From assembly GCF_032911445.1 (NCBI RefSeq), contig NZ_JAWJEJ010000001.1, positions 3,386,950-3,450,949 on the forward strand: a stretch of DNA of 64,000 nucleotides, written 5' to 3'. How positions within the stretch are numbered: position 1 is the first letter of the stretch; every line of letters starts with the position of its first letter. The position numbers and the translations under genes are program-made. The stretch is from Sphingomonas sp. HF-S4. Lineage in GTDB: Bacteria > Pseudomonadota > Alphaproteobacteria > Sphingomonadales > Sphingomonadaceae. The notes below the pieces were generated by a model. That model was not told the DNA's origin. It did not search any database and saw only the letters and a program-made list of their open reading frames with translations. Shown in pieces: positions 40,938 through 49,206 of the stretch.

Positions 40938-42542
40938 TCAATGCCCGGACTTGGCGCGGCGTTCAACCGCTTCCAGTCGCGCAGCTCCCCCGAGTTCGAG
41001 CGTGGGGACAGTGCCTTGCGTGCGGATCGGGTCAAGGACCAGGTAGCGCACGAAAGCGTTGATATAGACGGGTTTTACTGCCCTGGTGCGATCGCTTGCC
41101 TGGACCGACCCACCGCCCAACGTCAGCATGGTTATGGGCTGAAGCGTTCCCGTGTGCTCGACCGCATCTCCGGCCGCTATAGCCATCGTACTCGAGGGAG
41201 ACAATCCGGTCCATGTATTACGGACAATCGACACGCGCCCAATTCCCGCCTGAGCAGTGGTGCGTATAAAGCTGCCGAACGTCAGTCCGCGGCCCTGATT
41301 GTCGGCTGCAACGATCGCATCGTGTCGGGCCTTGCCGCTGGCGCCGCCGGTTATGACGACGAAGGCGCTCGTGACGATTGATCCTGACTTGTTGACCGAA
41401 TTTCGTGAGATCCGAACGTCCTGCTGAGCGAATTCGGACGCTATCTGTACGGCAACCTTGAAGTTTAGACCCGGAACCGAACGGATCGCCGTGTCATCGA
41501 ACGTGAAGGTGTTGCCACTGATGGTGGTTTGCCTGATGTCCTTCGCGGATGAGCGATCGTGATAGAAGTCCACGCCGTAGAACACTGTCCGGAATTCGCT
41601 GTCCTTTATCGTCGTGCCGGCGGTGACGGCTGTGTAGTTGTTCGCGACCCATATTCCGCGGATCATGTTGACGAACTTGCAGTCGCTGATGATCTGCCGC
41701 GAGCCATGGACCTCATAGGCCGTATTGACACCGGTGGGACCGAATGGCGCTACGTTGGCGAAGGTGCACCCGGTTGTCTTCACGCCTTCCGCGTAAGCGA
41801 ATATTGAGGAATGGTCGTCGGTGTCCATTCCGTTGTCGAGGAAACGGCAGCGCTCCAGTGTCCAGTCCCGGCCGAGCACCGCGCGACTGTCGGCAGTCTG
41901 GCCCATCACGATGCAGGAGACCCCGTTCGAGTCCCGGAACACGGAATCGGTGATTCGAGCGCGATCGACCCGGGCCGCCGCCTGCCCGCTGCCGCCCGAG
42001 ACAAAGATATGCGCCTGAGGGAGACGATTGTAGATGCCTTGCGCCCGTTCCGGGCTGATAGGATTGTTCCGGCCGTTCATGTCGAGGATCAGGCCTTTGA
42101 ACTCGATGTCGGCGATTGGCGTGTGGGTGGCGAACATGGCCATCGCTCGCGGCTTCTGGTCACTCGAGAAGCCGGGCATCATCCGCAGCAAGGCGCCCGC
42201 TTCACCGTGCAAGCGCATTCCCGAAACCATCCGCACGGCAGCCAGACACGGAAAGGTATCGGCATGGGTGAGCGCGTGACGCGCGCTCAACTGATATTCT
42301 CCTCGTGGCAGCCAGACGAGGCTATCCGCTTGGATCGCTGCGGCAATCGCGCGCTCCAAACCAGCGCCGCAATCGAAGCTGCTCCGTCCTTCGGCGATCC
42401 GGCGATGCTCGCTCGAGGGTAGGAAATCGAGGATAGAGACGGGTTGGCGCGGTGCGCCTTTGCAGGCAGCAGAGCCGAACAGGGCTGCGGACGCGCCCGC
42501 GCCCAGAAGTTCGCGCCGGCCTATTGGAAAGTCGATTTTCAT
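40938..42542 (-). CDS. Tat-exported right-handed beta-helix lipoprotein, possible polysaccharide lyase
   Basis: This is a 534-residue protein. The N terminus reads GRRELLGAGASAALFGSAAC, combining a twin-arginine motif with a lipobox, so it is folded in the cytoplasm and then anchored as a lipoprotein. The body shows parallel beta-helix rungs: VRMVSGMRLHGEAGALLRMM, IADIEFKGLILDMNGR, ARITDSVFRDSNGV, TLERCRFLDNGMDTDDHSSI and TTISGNTFTFDD. This is the fold of pectate lyases, rhamnogalacturonases and alginate epimerases. No catalytic residues can be assigned. A gene of this type inside a biosynthetic locus usually trims or edits the nascent polymer. The start ATG 42542 lies 20 bases after the GT4 stop. 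Confidence 0.8.
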   Translation of the reverse strand: MKIDFPIGRRELLGAGASAALFGSAACKGAPRQPVSILDFLPSSEHRRIAEGRSSFDCGAGLERAIAAAIQADSLVWLPRGEYQLSARHALTHADTFPCLAAVRMVSGMRLHGEAGALLRMMPGFSSDQKPRAMAMFATHTPIADIEFKGLILDMNGRNNPISPERAQGIYNRLPQAHIFVSGGSGQAAARVDRARITDSVFRDSNGVSCIVMGQTADSRAVLGRDWTLERCRFLDNGMDTDDHSSIFAYAEGVKTTGCTFANVAPFGPTGVNTAYEVHGSRQIISDCKFVNMIRGIWVANNYTAVTAGTTIKDSEFRTVFYGVDFYHDRSSAKDIRQTTISGNTFTFDDTAIRSVPGLNFKVAVQIASEFAQQDVRISRNSVNKSGSIVTSAFVVITGGASGKARHDAIVAADNQGRGLTFGSFIRTTAQAGIGRVSIVRNTWTGLSPSSTMAIAAGDAVEHTGTLQPITMLTLGGGSVQASDRTRAVKPVYINAFVRYLVLDPIRTQGTVPTLELGGAARLEAVERRAKSGH

Positions 42543-42562
42543 TCGCACAATCCGCACAATCG

Positions 42563-43813
42563 CTATGAACTCCGGGTGACGCTGCTTGCGGTGGTCCGGC
42601 GGCCGGCTTGTTCCACCCACTCGGCCCATCGTTCGGCAAGCGCCTCACGCGCGAAATCCTGACGGGCCAGGCGCAACGCCCGCGCACCCATGAGGCGGGT
42701 TCTCGCGCGATCCTCGGCGAAGCGCATCAGTGCATCCGCAAAAGCCTCGGGATCCGCTGGAGGTACTGCGATGCCGCAATCGTGCGCCTCGATCACTTCC
42801 GCCAGCCATCCCGGATAGTTGTTCAAGACGGGCAGGCCCGCCGCGATATAGTCGAAGAACTTGTTGGGGGACGTGCCGTAATAAAAAGCAGGTATGTTCG
42901 CGAGGATTTGCAGGCCGACATCGGCGCGTTTGAAAAGGCCTACCAGTTCGGTCTTCCGGACAGGGTCCAGGAAAACGACGTTCCGCAACCCCTTTCGCTT
43001 CGCCCGTTCGACCAGCGCCGCCTTGCGCATCCCGTTTCCGATCAGGACGATGCGGATATCGTCAGCACCGCGACGCTGTAGCACGGCTGCGGCGTCGAGC
43101 ACGCTGTCCAGGCCGTTGGCGAGGCCATGTGCACCGGCAAATACCGCCAGCAGATCAGTGTCGTGGACTTCTTGTGGCTGCCAGGCCCCTGAATCCGCCG
43201 AGAAAATGTCCAAGTCGCAGCCATTGGGCACGAGCGCGATCCGCTCGAGCGGAACCCCGCGGCGGGCGATGCCGTCGACTATGCCCGGGGAGAGGCCGAT
43301 CAGCCTGTGAGCGGAGCGATAGCTCGCCCATTCGAGCACGCCCATCGCCCAGAGCACTATCGGATTGCGGATTACGCCCATCGCGCGAGGTAACTCCGGC
43401 CAAAGATCGCGCACTTCGAACACGAAGGGCTTGCCTCGGAACCAACGTCCCAGGATGCCAGGCAAGCCGACGGTTAGCGGCGTGGTGGTGGCGAAGAGGA
43501 CATCATATGGTTCGGTGAATACCAATCGACTGGTACGCAGCATGAACGACAGAAAGGTGCCGGTCCGCTTAAGGAATCCATCTTTGTTGGAATAGGTCAG
43601 ATCGACTTCTATCACGTCGATGCCGTCCACCGATCCACGGCGGATACCGCGTTGGAACGAACCTGTGAGCCCCGACTGGCCTTCGACGCCGCGTCCGCAC
43701 AGCATGGTCACCGCGTGTCCGCGTTCGACCATCCGACGCGCCATCTGATAGGATCGGATGCCTACGCTTCCCTTGGGAGTCGCGAAATGTTGATGAATGT
43801 ACAAAAGTCTCAT
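42563..43813 (-). CDS. GT4 glycosyltransferase (WbuB-like)
   Basis: This 416-residue GT-B fold transferase acts at the cytoplasmic membrane face. N-terminal acceptor domain: MRLLYIHQHFATPKGSVGIR. The C-terminal nucleotide-sugar domain has VPNGCDLDIF, AGAHGLANGLDSVLDAAAVL and the E-x7-E region near SPNKFFDYIAAGLPVLNN. HQHF with a later EVRDLWPELPRAMG resembles the WbuB/L-fucosamine-transferase branch. The start ATG overlaps the heparinase-fold gene's stop as ATGA. One of only two non-initiating transferases in the locus, so it must add one of the repeat-unit sugars, possibly the acetamido or amidino sugar. Which sugar is unknown. Confidence 0.9.
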   Translation of the reverse strand: MRLLYIHQHFATPKGSVGIRSYQMARRMVERGHAVTMLCGRGVEGQSGLTGSFQRGIRRGSVDGIDVIEVDLTYSNKDGFLKRTGTFLSFMLRTSRLVFTEPYDVLFATTTPLTVGLPGILGRWFRGKPFVFEVRDLWPELPRAMGVIRNPIVLWAMGVLEWASYRSAHRLIGLSPGIVDGIARRGVPLERIALVPNGCDLDIFSADSGAWQPQEVHDTDLLAVFAGAHGLANGLDSVLDAAAVLQRRGADDIRIVLIGNGMRKAALVERAKRKGLRNVVFLDPVRKTELVGLFKRADVGLQILANIPAFYYGTSPNKFFDYIAAGLPVLNNYPGWLAEVIEAHDCGIAVPPADPEAFADALMRFAEDRARTRLMGARALRLARQDFAREALAERWAEWVEQAGRRTTASSVTRSS

Positions 43814-45630
43814 GCCGTCCAACGATACTCACTTGTCACGCGTCCGGGTCGCGTGATGACTGCCTCCAGCACGGGAAGTGGCGTCTTCTCCAGATAATGA
43901 CGCGACTCCCAGCCGCTGGTCAGCTTGAGCGACACGATCGGCACATCGGCCCGCATTTCCAGCCAATGCTCTCCATCGGTAACGACGCCGTCCTCGATCC
44001 GCCAATCTCCAGGAGCGAGCCGCCACCGCAGCCGCGCCTCGCGTTCGAAACCGTCTAAGGTGTCGATCACGGTGAGATGTCCGTCCAGCCGAACCTCGCG
44101 ATGATGCCGCCAACCTGCCCGGTGCCGATAGGCAGCGGCGAAACCCATGTCGGTCGACCGGCGCATGTCGGTCGCCAGCCAGTCGCCGAACAAGAACCGC
44201 GACAGGCGCGGCATTTGCGGCCGTGCGTCGAACTCGATCGTATTATGCGAACGCACCCCGCCGAAATAGTCGAGCCACTCGGCTTCGGTATTGTAGCTGT
44301 ACGATCCGCCATCGCGCAGCAGATTGCGACCGGCCAGCCAGAGATCGACATGCATCGCATCGGCGTGGCTCGGCCGAAATCGGAACCGCGGATAGCGCAG
44401 CATCACCATCGCTTCTGCCTGTCGCAACACCGCATAGCCGCCGTCATCGAATATCGCTCGCTCGGGCAGTTCCGCCACCGTATCGGGCGGAGCGACCCCC
44501 AGCCAGGCTAAGCTTTCGTCCCATGGGCCGGGCGGAAACGCGCGTCGTTCCTGAAAGAGCACGGTAGCGAGCTGCACCGAGGGCCGGTAATCGCGATACG
44601 CGGCATCGGTCAGCGGCAGCAAATTCGCGCCGTCATTGGCCCCGAGATTGGGTGCGTCGCCGCTGGCCGGGTCCACCATGAGACGCAGCCAGTTTGCCGC
44701 GCCGCTGGCGCGCTGGTTCCACGTCGTGTTGAACGGCGGCAGCCCTGCACGGCGACGCCACAGCTCCACGATCGAAAGCGTGTCCAGCGCGACTCGATGA
44801 TAGTTGACCGAATATTGGCTGAAGCTGCCGTCGGGCGCGAAGAGCCGCGCCACCGCGCGCTCGATCAACGATCGCCCGCGACGTGCCAGTTCCGCCCCTT
44901 CGGGCAGCCCGGCACAGGTCATCCATGCTCCCGCGACGAACAGCGCCCCAGCCTCGGAAGTGGCGTGGTTATTGTCCTGCGCGCGCGCGTAGGAGAGCGT
45001 GGGCAGAATGCGTCGGACATGGGCGTCGACTAAGGACCGAAGCGGCGCCGACATGGTCGCATCGCTCAGCAGCATCGCCGCGACTGACAGATGAAGCACG
45101 CGGATCGAGGCTTCCTGGGCGCATTTCCAATTGGGGCCACGATAGGCCGGATTGGCCCGCACCCAGTCCTCGATCCAATGGTTCAGCCGCTCAACCGCAC
45201 CGACTTCGCCGGCTCGTGCGTGCTGCGCGAATGCCATGGCCCAATCGAAGCGGGACAGTTCCCAGACGCGCTTGATGTCGCCGCCCGCAAAGTCCCCGAT
45301 CTGCCACCAGGGCGGCAGTGTGTCCGGCGCCGGATCTTGTGCGCCGGGCTCGGTCAGTGGATCACGCGTCCATGCCGGCGGCTGAGCGCCTATCGCAATC
45401 GGATAGGCCCCGAACAGCGTTGCCTCGTCATGCCACGCCGCGGGCGCGCGCCTGGCTGGATCGACTGCAGATGGGAGCGTAAAGAACGGCCCCGCGGCGG
45501 GAAGCGCGGCAGTGACTCGTTGCACCGGATGAAGGCCCGACTTCAGCCCGAGCCTATAATCCAGAACCCGCAGCCCGTTCGTCGCGCCGATCGCCAAAAG
45601 CGTGCGCACCCGAGTGGCGTAGCCGCTCAT
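43810..45630 (-). CDS. Heparinase II/III-family protein of the polysaccharide locus
   Basis: This 606-residue protein has an (alpha/alpha) toroid N-terminal part (about 60-340: DNNHATSEAGALFVAGAWM, RLFAPDGSFSQYSVNYHRV) followed by the Heparinase_II_III beta-sandwich (about 370-600: RYPRFRFRPSHADAMHVDLW, GRNLLRDGGSYSYNTEAEW, FGGVRSHNTIEFD). The conserved Tyr and His positions of uronate lyases (NYHR, HADAMH, SHNT) are present. There is no signal peptide, so the location is uncertain. Such genes recur in O-antigen and capsule loci beside bi-domain oxidoreductases and a GT4, as here, and are thought to act on uronate-containing glycans. Both ends overlap neighbours as ATGA. Confidence 0.88.
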   Translation of the reverse strand: MSGYATRVRTLLAIGATNGLRVLDYRLGLKSGLHPVQRVTAALPAAGPFFTLPSAVDPARRAPAAWHDEATLFGAYPIAIGAQPPAWTRDPLTEPGAQDPAPDTLPPWWQIGDFAGGDIKRVWELSRFDWAMAFAQHARAGEVGAVERLNHWIEDWVRANPAYRGPNWKCAQEASIRVLHLSVAAMLLSDATMSAPLRSLVDAHVRRILPTLSYARAQDNNHATSEAGALFVAGAWMTCAGLPEGAELARRGRSLIERAVARLFAPDGSFSQYSVNYHRVALDTLSIVELWRRRAGLPPFNTTWNQRASGAANWLRLMVDPASGDAPNLGANDGANLLPLTDAAYRDYRPSVQLATVLFQERRAFPPGPWDESLAWLGVAPPDTVAELPERAIFDDGGYAVLRQAEAMVMLRYPRFRFRPSHADAMHVDLWLAGRNLLRDGGSYSYNTEAEWLDYFGGVRSHNTIEFDARPQMPRLSRFLFGDWLATDMRRSTDMGFAAAYRHRAGWRHHREVRLDGHLTVIDTLDGFEREARLRWRLAPGDWRIEDGVVTDGEHWLEMRADVPIVSLKLTSGWESRHYLEKTPLPVLEAVITRPGRVTSEYRWTA

Positions 45631-47762
45631 TGCCGGCGGAGGGTTGTCGCCGCCTGGATCGACGCGCGCGCGACCTCGAAGATCTCGTCGACGGGGATCG
45701 CGGGCGTGCCAGTTTTCACCGCCGTAAGGAACGCCGCAGCGCATGCCGCTTGCCCCTTGTCCTGGCGCAGCGAATTTTGCTTGCGGAAGCCCGGCCAGCC
45801 ATAACCTTTCATCCTCCGGAAATTGTCGATCTGGAGAACCCGTCCCGCGGCGAAGACTTCAATTCGCTCCTTGGGAAAGGCGGCCGAGCCGTTTGCGAGA
45901 TACAGGATCGTGCCGAACGACCCGTCCTCAAAGCCGAGCGTAATCGATGCCTTGTCCTCAACAATCTCGACGTGCGGCGTGTCGCCCATGCGCCGCGCCG
46001 CGACATCGACGATCGGCGTCCCTGCGAGGAAGCGCATCAGGTCGATGAAGTGGCACGCTTCTCCGATGATCCGGCCGCCGCCGATCGCATCGTCCTGGGT
46101 CCAGTGCCGCGCGGGTATGGCGCCTGCATTCATCACCATCAGGAAGCTCTTGGGCTCGGAAACTTGGTTGAGCAGCGCCTTCATCTTCACGACCTGCGGT
46201 GCGAAACGGCGGTTGAATCCAACCATGAGCTGGGGCGCTTTTCCCCGTGCCTGCGCTGCAGCATAGGCATTTTCAACCGCCGCGACCTGATCAAGATCGA
46301 TAGCCAGTGGCTTTTCGACAAAAGCGTGCTTGCCGTTGTTTAGTGCGTCGACGACCAGACCCGCATGGCTGTCATGCCGCGTGGCAATGATCGCGGTGTC
46401 GATCGCCGGATCGGCCAGCGCGGCGGCGGCGTCCGTGCTTGCCCCGGCAAAACCGTTGCGCCGCGCCGAAATTGCGCCGCTTAGCCCGCCCGATGTGACC
46501 ACCGTGTGAAGCTGCGCGTCGGCGGCCTTCAGGGCAGGAATCAGCACGCGCGACGCATAGTTGCCCGCTCCGATCACCACGACGGTCGGACGGTCGGTTG
46601 TGAAAGGTGTCGCCGCATCGAAGCGCGTGATGCTGGTCAGGCGGTCCTCGACCGGTGAGCTATATTCCAAAACGAAACCCAGACCAGCATTGTCGCCGGT
46701 AAGTTCGGCATAAGCGGTTTCCGCCTCTTCGAACGCGAAGCGGCGAGTGACGAGCGGGTCCGTCTGGAGTTCGCCACTCTGCAGCAGGTCGAGAATCGCC
46801 TCGAAGTTGCGCTGTTCGGTCCATCGGACGAAGGCCAAGGGGTAATCGCGCCCGTGGTCCTCATACGCCGGGTCGTAGCGTCCCGGCCCGTAGGAACAGG
46901 ATACCTGAAACGTCAGTTCCTTGTCGTAGAAATCGGCACGGTTGAGTTCGAGCCCAACGACACCCACCAAGATGATCCGCCCGCGCTTGCGGCACATATG
47001 CGCGGCCTGCGTGACCGGATCGTTCGATTTGGTGGAGGCCGTGATGATCACGCCATCCACGCCCCGGCCACGGCTGAACCCCATGCCGGCCGCGACCGGA
47101 TCCTCGCCCTTGGCCGGATTGCAGGTTTCCGCACCGAAGCGGCGTGCGAGAGCGAGCTTGGTATCGTCGAAATCGATCGCCAGCACGCGGCAGCCCTGAG
47201 CGCGCAGCAACTGGATGGTGAGCAAGCCGATCAGGCCGGCGCCCGTCACTACGAAGCTCTCACCAAGCGTCGGCTCAGCGAGGCGAATGCCCTGCAACCC
47301 AATGCTTGCGACCACCGTGAAGGCAGCGGCCTCGTCGGACACGCTATCCGGTATCTTGGCGCACAGATTTACCGGCACGCGCACGATATCGGCATGCGCC
47401 CCGTTCGAGACGACACGGTCGCCCGGCTTGAAGCCGCTGACGCCATCGCCGACCTGGATCACCTCTCCGACATTGCAATAGCCGAGCGGCAACGGCTGAC
47501 CGAGTTTTGAGCGAACCGCATCGATCGTGGCGAAGAGCCCGTCCGTGCGGACCTTGCCCAGCACGTCCTTGACGCGCTCGGGCTGCTGCCGGGCCTTGGC
47601 TAGCAAGGACGCCTTGCCGAAACCAACCAGCATGCGTTCGGTGCCAGCCGAAATCAGGCTGCAGGTGGTCTTGATGAGAAGCGTGCCCGAAGCCACGCGC
47701 GGGCTCGGAGCCTCGACAATCGCAGTAAGACCACTATCAAGCTGCTGGACGATCTGTTTCAT
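45627..47762 (-). CDS. Bi-domain oxidoreductase (MDR alcohol dehydrogenase fused to Gfo/Idh/MocA)
   Basis: This is a 711-residue fusion. Residues 1-350 are a zinc-type medium-chain dehydrogenase (TCSLISAGTERM, PLGYCNVGEVIQVG, VTGAGLIGLLTIQLLRAQGC as Rossmann motif). Residues about 375-711 are a Gfo/Idh/MocA dehydrogenase (VVVIGAGNYASRVLIPALKA, FVEKPLAIDLDQV with the EKP catalytic Lys, GGRIIGEACHFIDLMRFLAG). The two NAD(P) domains suggest coupled oxidation and reduction at one sugar carbon. The fusion is recurrent beside heparinase-fold genes in surface-glycan loci. The start ATG 47762 is the only one preceding the fold. It has an ATGA overlap with the next gene. The substrate is unknown, probably a nucleotide- or lipid-linked sugar. 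Confidence 0.9.
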   Translation of the reverse strand: MKQIVQQLDSGLTAIVEAPSPRVASGTLLIKTTCSLISAGTERMLVGFGKASLLAKARQQPERVKDVLGKVRTDGLFATIDAVRSKLGQPLPLGYCNVGEVIQVGDGVSGFKPGDRVVSNGAHADIVRVPVNLCAKIPDSVSDEAAAFTVVASIGLQGIRLAEPTLGESFVVTGAGLIGLLTIQLLRAQGCRVLAIDFDDTKLALARRFGAETCNPAKGEDPVAAGMGFSRGRGVDGVIITASTKSNDPVTQAAHMCRKRGRIILVGVVGLELNRADFYDKELTFQVSCSYGPGRYDPAYEDHGRDYPLAFVRWTEQRNFEAILDLLQSGELQTDPLVTRRFAFEEAETAYAELTGDNAGLGFVLEYSSPVEDRLTSITRFDAATPFTTDRPTVVVIGAGNYASRVLIPALKAADAQLHTVVTSGGLSGAISARRNGFAGASTDAAAALADPAIDTAIIATRHDSHAGLVVDALNNGKHAFVEKPLAIDLDQVAAVENAYAAAQARGKAPQLMVGFNRRFAPQVVKMKALLNQVSEPKSFLMVMNAGAIPARHWTQDDAIGGGRIIGEACHFIDLMRFLAGTPIVDVAARRMGDTPHVEIVEDKASITLGFEDGSFGTILYLANGSAAFPKERIEVFAAGRVLQIDNFRRMKGYGWPGFRKQNSLRQDKGQAACAAAFLTAVKTGTPAIPVDEIFEVARASIQAATTLRRQ

Positions 47763-47814
47763 GGGTTTCACTTTTCTGGCGCAGGGCGTTTTCTGAAACG
47801 GCGCCTGCGGAGGG

Positions 47815-48588
47815 TTAGGAACCCACGATCTGCTGCAGCGCGGCGCGCTCGGCATGCGTGGGATAGCTGATGAGAACCGCGCGATACGGACCCTTGAAAA
47901 CGAACAGGCTTCCGGCTGCCAGCCCAATCGTGCCGAGGCGCTCCACCGCCTCATTGAGATGGGCGAGAGACCCTGCGCCGCCCAGCAGCGTCAGCGGAAG
48001 GCGGGTGGCATCGCGAACCTGGCTGGCAAGAGCAAGGTCGTAGCCGTTCATCACGCCGTCGTGCTCGATCATGTTCAGCACGATCTCCCCTGCGCCAAGC
48101 GCCTCCGCCTTCTGGGCGAACTCCACTGGGGAAACCTTGGAATCAACCTTGCCGTTGCGGGTGAACGCGCGATAGCCACCGAGCATCTTCTTCTTGACGT
48201 CGAGGACGACGACGACGCTCTGGCTTCCCACCTGTTCGGCAATTTCACCAATCAATGCAGGCCGGGCGATCGCGGCAGCACTGAGCGAGACCTTTTCCAC
48301 GCCCAGGCTCATGATCCGCTTCGCCTGTTCGACGCTGGAAATTCCCCCACCATAGCACAGGGGCATGCGGCATTCGGCCGCGAGGTTTTCGATCATTGCA
48401 TAGTCCGGCTCGCGGCCTTGAACGGTTGCGTCGATGTCGACGACGATCAATTCGTCGACTTCCTTCTCGTTGAAGATGCGCACCGCGTTGATCGGGTCGC
48501 CGACATATTTATCGTCGCCGAAGCGCCGGGTCTTCACCAGTCCCCCGTCGCGCACCAGCAGGCAGGGGATCACGCGGGCACGCGGCAT
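47815..48588 (-). CDS. HisF-like ammonia-using subunit of the sugar amidination system
   Basis: This 257-residue (beta/alpha)8 barrel is homologous to HisF, here paired with a HisH-like glutaminase 3 bases upstream and a WbpG-like enzyme. In Pseudomonas aeruginosa WbpG with HisH2/HisF2 makes the acetamidino group of an N-acetylated uronic acid in B-band O-antigen. The N terminus reads RVIPCLLVRDGGLVKTRRF; histidine-pathway HisF has Asp (CLDV) where this has Leu, the catalytic Asp11. The Asp of the later LDVKKK is kept. This loss argues against an imidazole-glycerol-phosphate role and for the sugar pathway. Ammonia would pass through the barrel from HisH. Confidence 0.88.
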   Translation of the reverse strand: MPRARVIPCLLVRDGGLVKTRRFGDDKYVGDPINAVRIFNEKEVDELIVVDIDATVQGREPDYAMIENLAAECRMPLCYGGGISSVEQAKRIMSLGVEKVSLSAAAIARPALIGEIAEQVGSQSVVVVLDVKKKMLGGYRAFTRNGKVDSKVSPVEFAQKAEALGAGEIVLNMIEHDGVMNGYDLALASQVRDATRLPLTLLGGAGSLAHLNEAVERLGTIGLAAGSLFVFKGPYRAVLISYPTHAERAALQQIVGS

Positions 48589-48591
48589 CGC

Positions 48592-49206
48592 TCAATTCTC
48601 CGCGAAATTCTTCAACAGCCGGATGCCGTTGTGATGGCTCTTTTCCGGATGAAACTGGACGCCATTGACGTTGCCGCGACGCACCGCGCAATCGAACGGC
48701 GTGGCATAGTCCGCCGTGGCGATCACGTCCGCTGGATCGTTGCAGATGAAGCGATACGAATGCAGGAAGTAAAAGCCGACCTCTTCGTCCAGCCCGTCAA
48801 GCAGGGGCTGGCCAGCTTTGGGCCTGATCGCGCTCCATCCCATATGCGGCAGCAATCCGCGCGCCGCGCCTTCCGGGAAGCTGATTTTCGCGACGCGACC
48901 GTCTATCCAGCCGAGGCCCGGCTGTTCGCCCTCCTCGCTTGACTGCGCGAGCATCTGCATGCCGACGCAAACGCCCAGCACGGGCTTGCCGCGACCGATT
49001 ACCTGCTCTTCAAGCGTTTCGAAGAGCCCGGACGCGCGCAACCGCAACATCGCATGATCGAATGCGCCCACGCCCGGCAGAATGATGCGATCCGCCGCCG
49101 CAAGCGTGGCGCGGTCCTCCGCCGCGACGACCGGGATGTTCAACCCCTTGTAGATGTTGGCGAATGCTTTGATATTGCCTAGACCGTAGCTGAGAATGGC
49201 GATCAC
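48592..49206 (-). CDS. HisH-like glutamine amidotransferase subunit of the sugar amidination system
   Basis: This 204-residue class-I glutaminase releases ammonia from glutamine for the HisF-like partner. Catalytic triad: Cys in GVCVGMQML (about residue 80), and His and Glu in VQFHPEKSH (about 187-189). The oxyanion region ILPGVGAFDHAM is present. It starts with GTG, overlapping the WbpG-like stop as GTGA (49206-49203), and is followed after 3 bases by the HisF-like gene, so the three are made together in fixed ratio. A normal hisH would sit with hisA/hisF/hisI; none are here. Confidence 0.9.
   Translation of the reverse strand: MIAILSYGLGNIKAFANIYKGLNIPVVAAEDRATLAAADRIILPGVGAFDHAMLRLRASGLFETLEEQVIGRGKPVLGVCVGMQMLAQSSEEGEQPGLGWIDGRVAKISFPEGAARGLLPHMGWSAIRPKAGQPLLDGLDEEVGFYFLHSYRFICNDPADVIATADYATPFDCAVRRGNVNGVQFHPEKSHHNGIRLLKNFAEN

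Noticed and set aside
47815..49206. Histidine-biosynthesis hisF/hisH genes
   Set aside because: No other his genes are nearby, the HisF homologue lacks catalytic Asp11, and both are coupled to a WbpG-like sugar amidotransferase.
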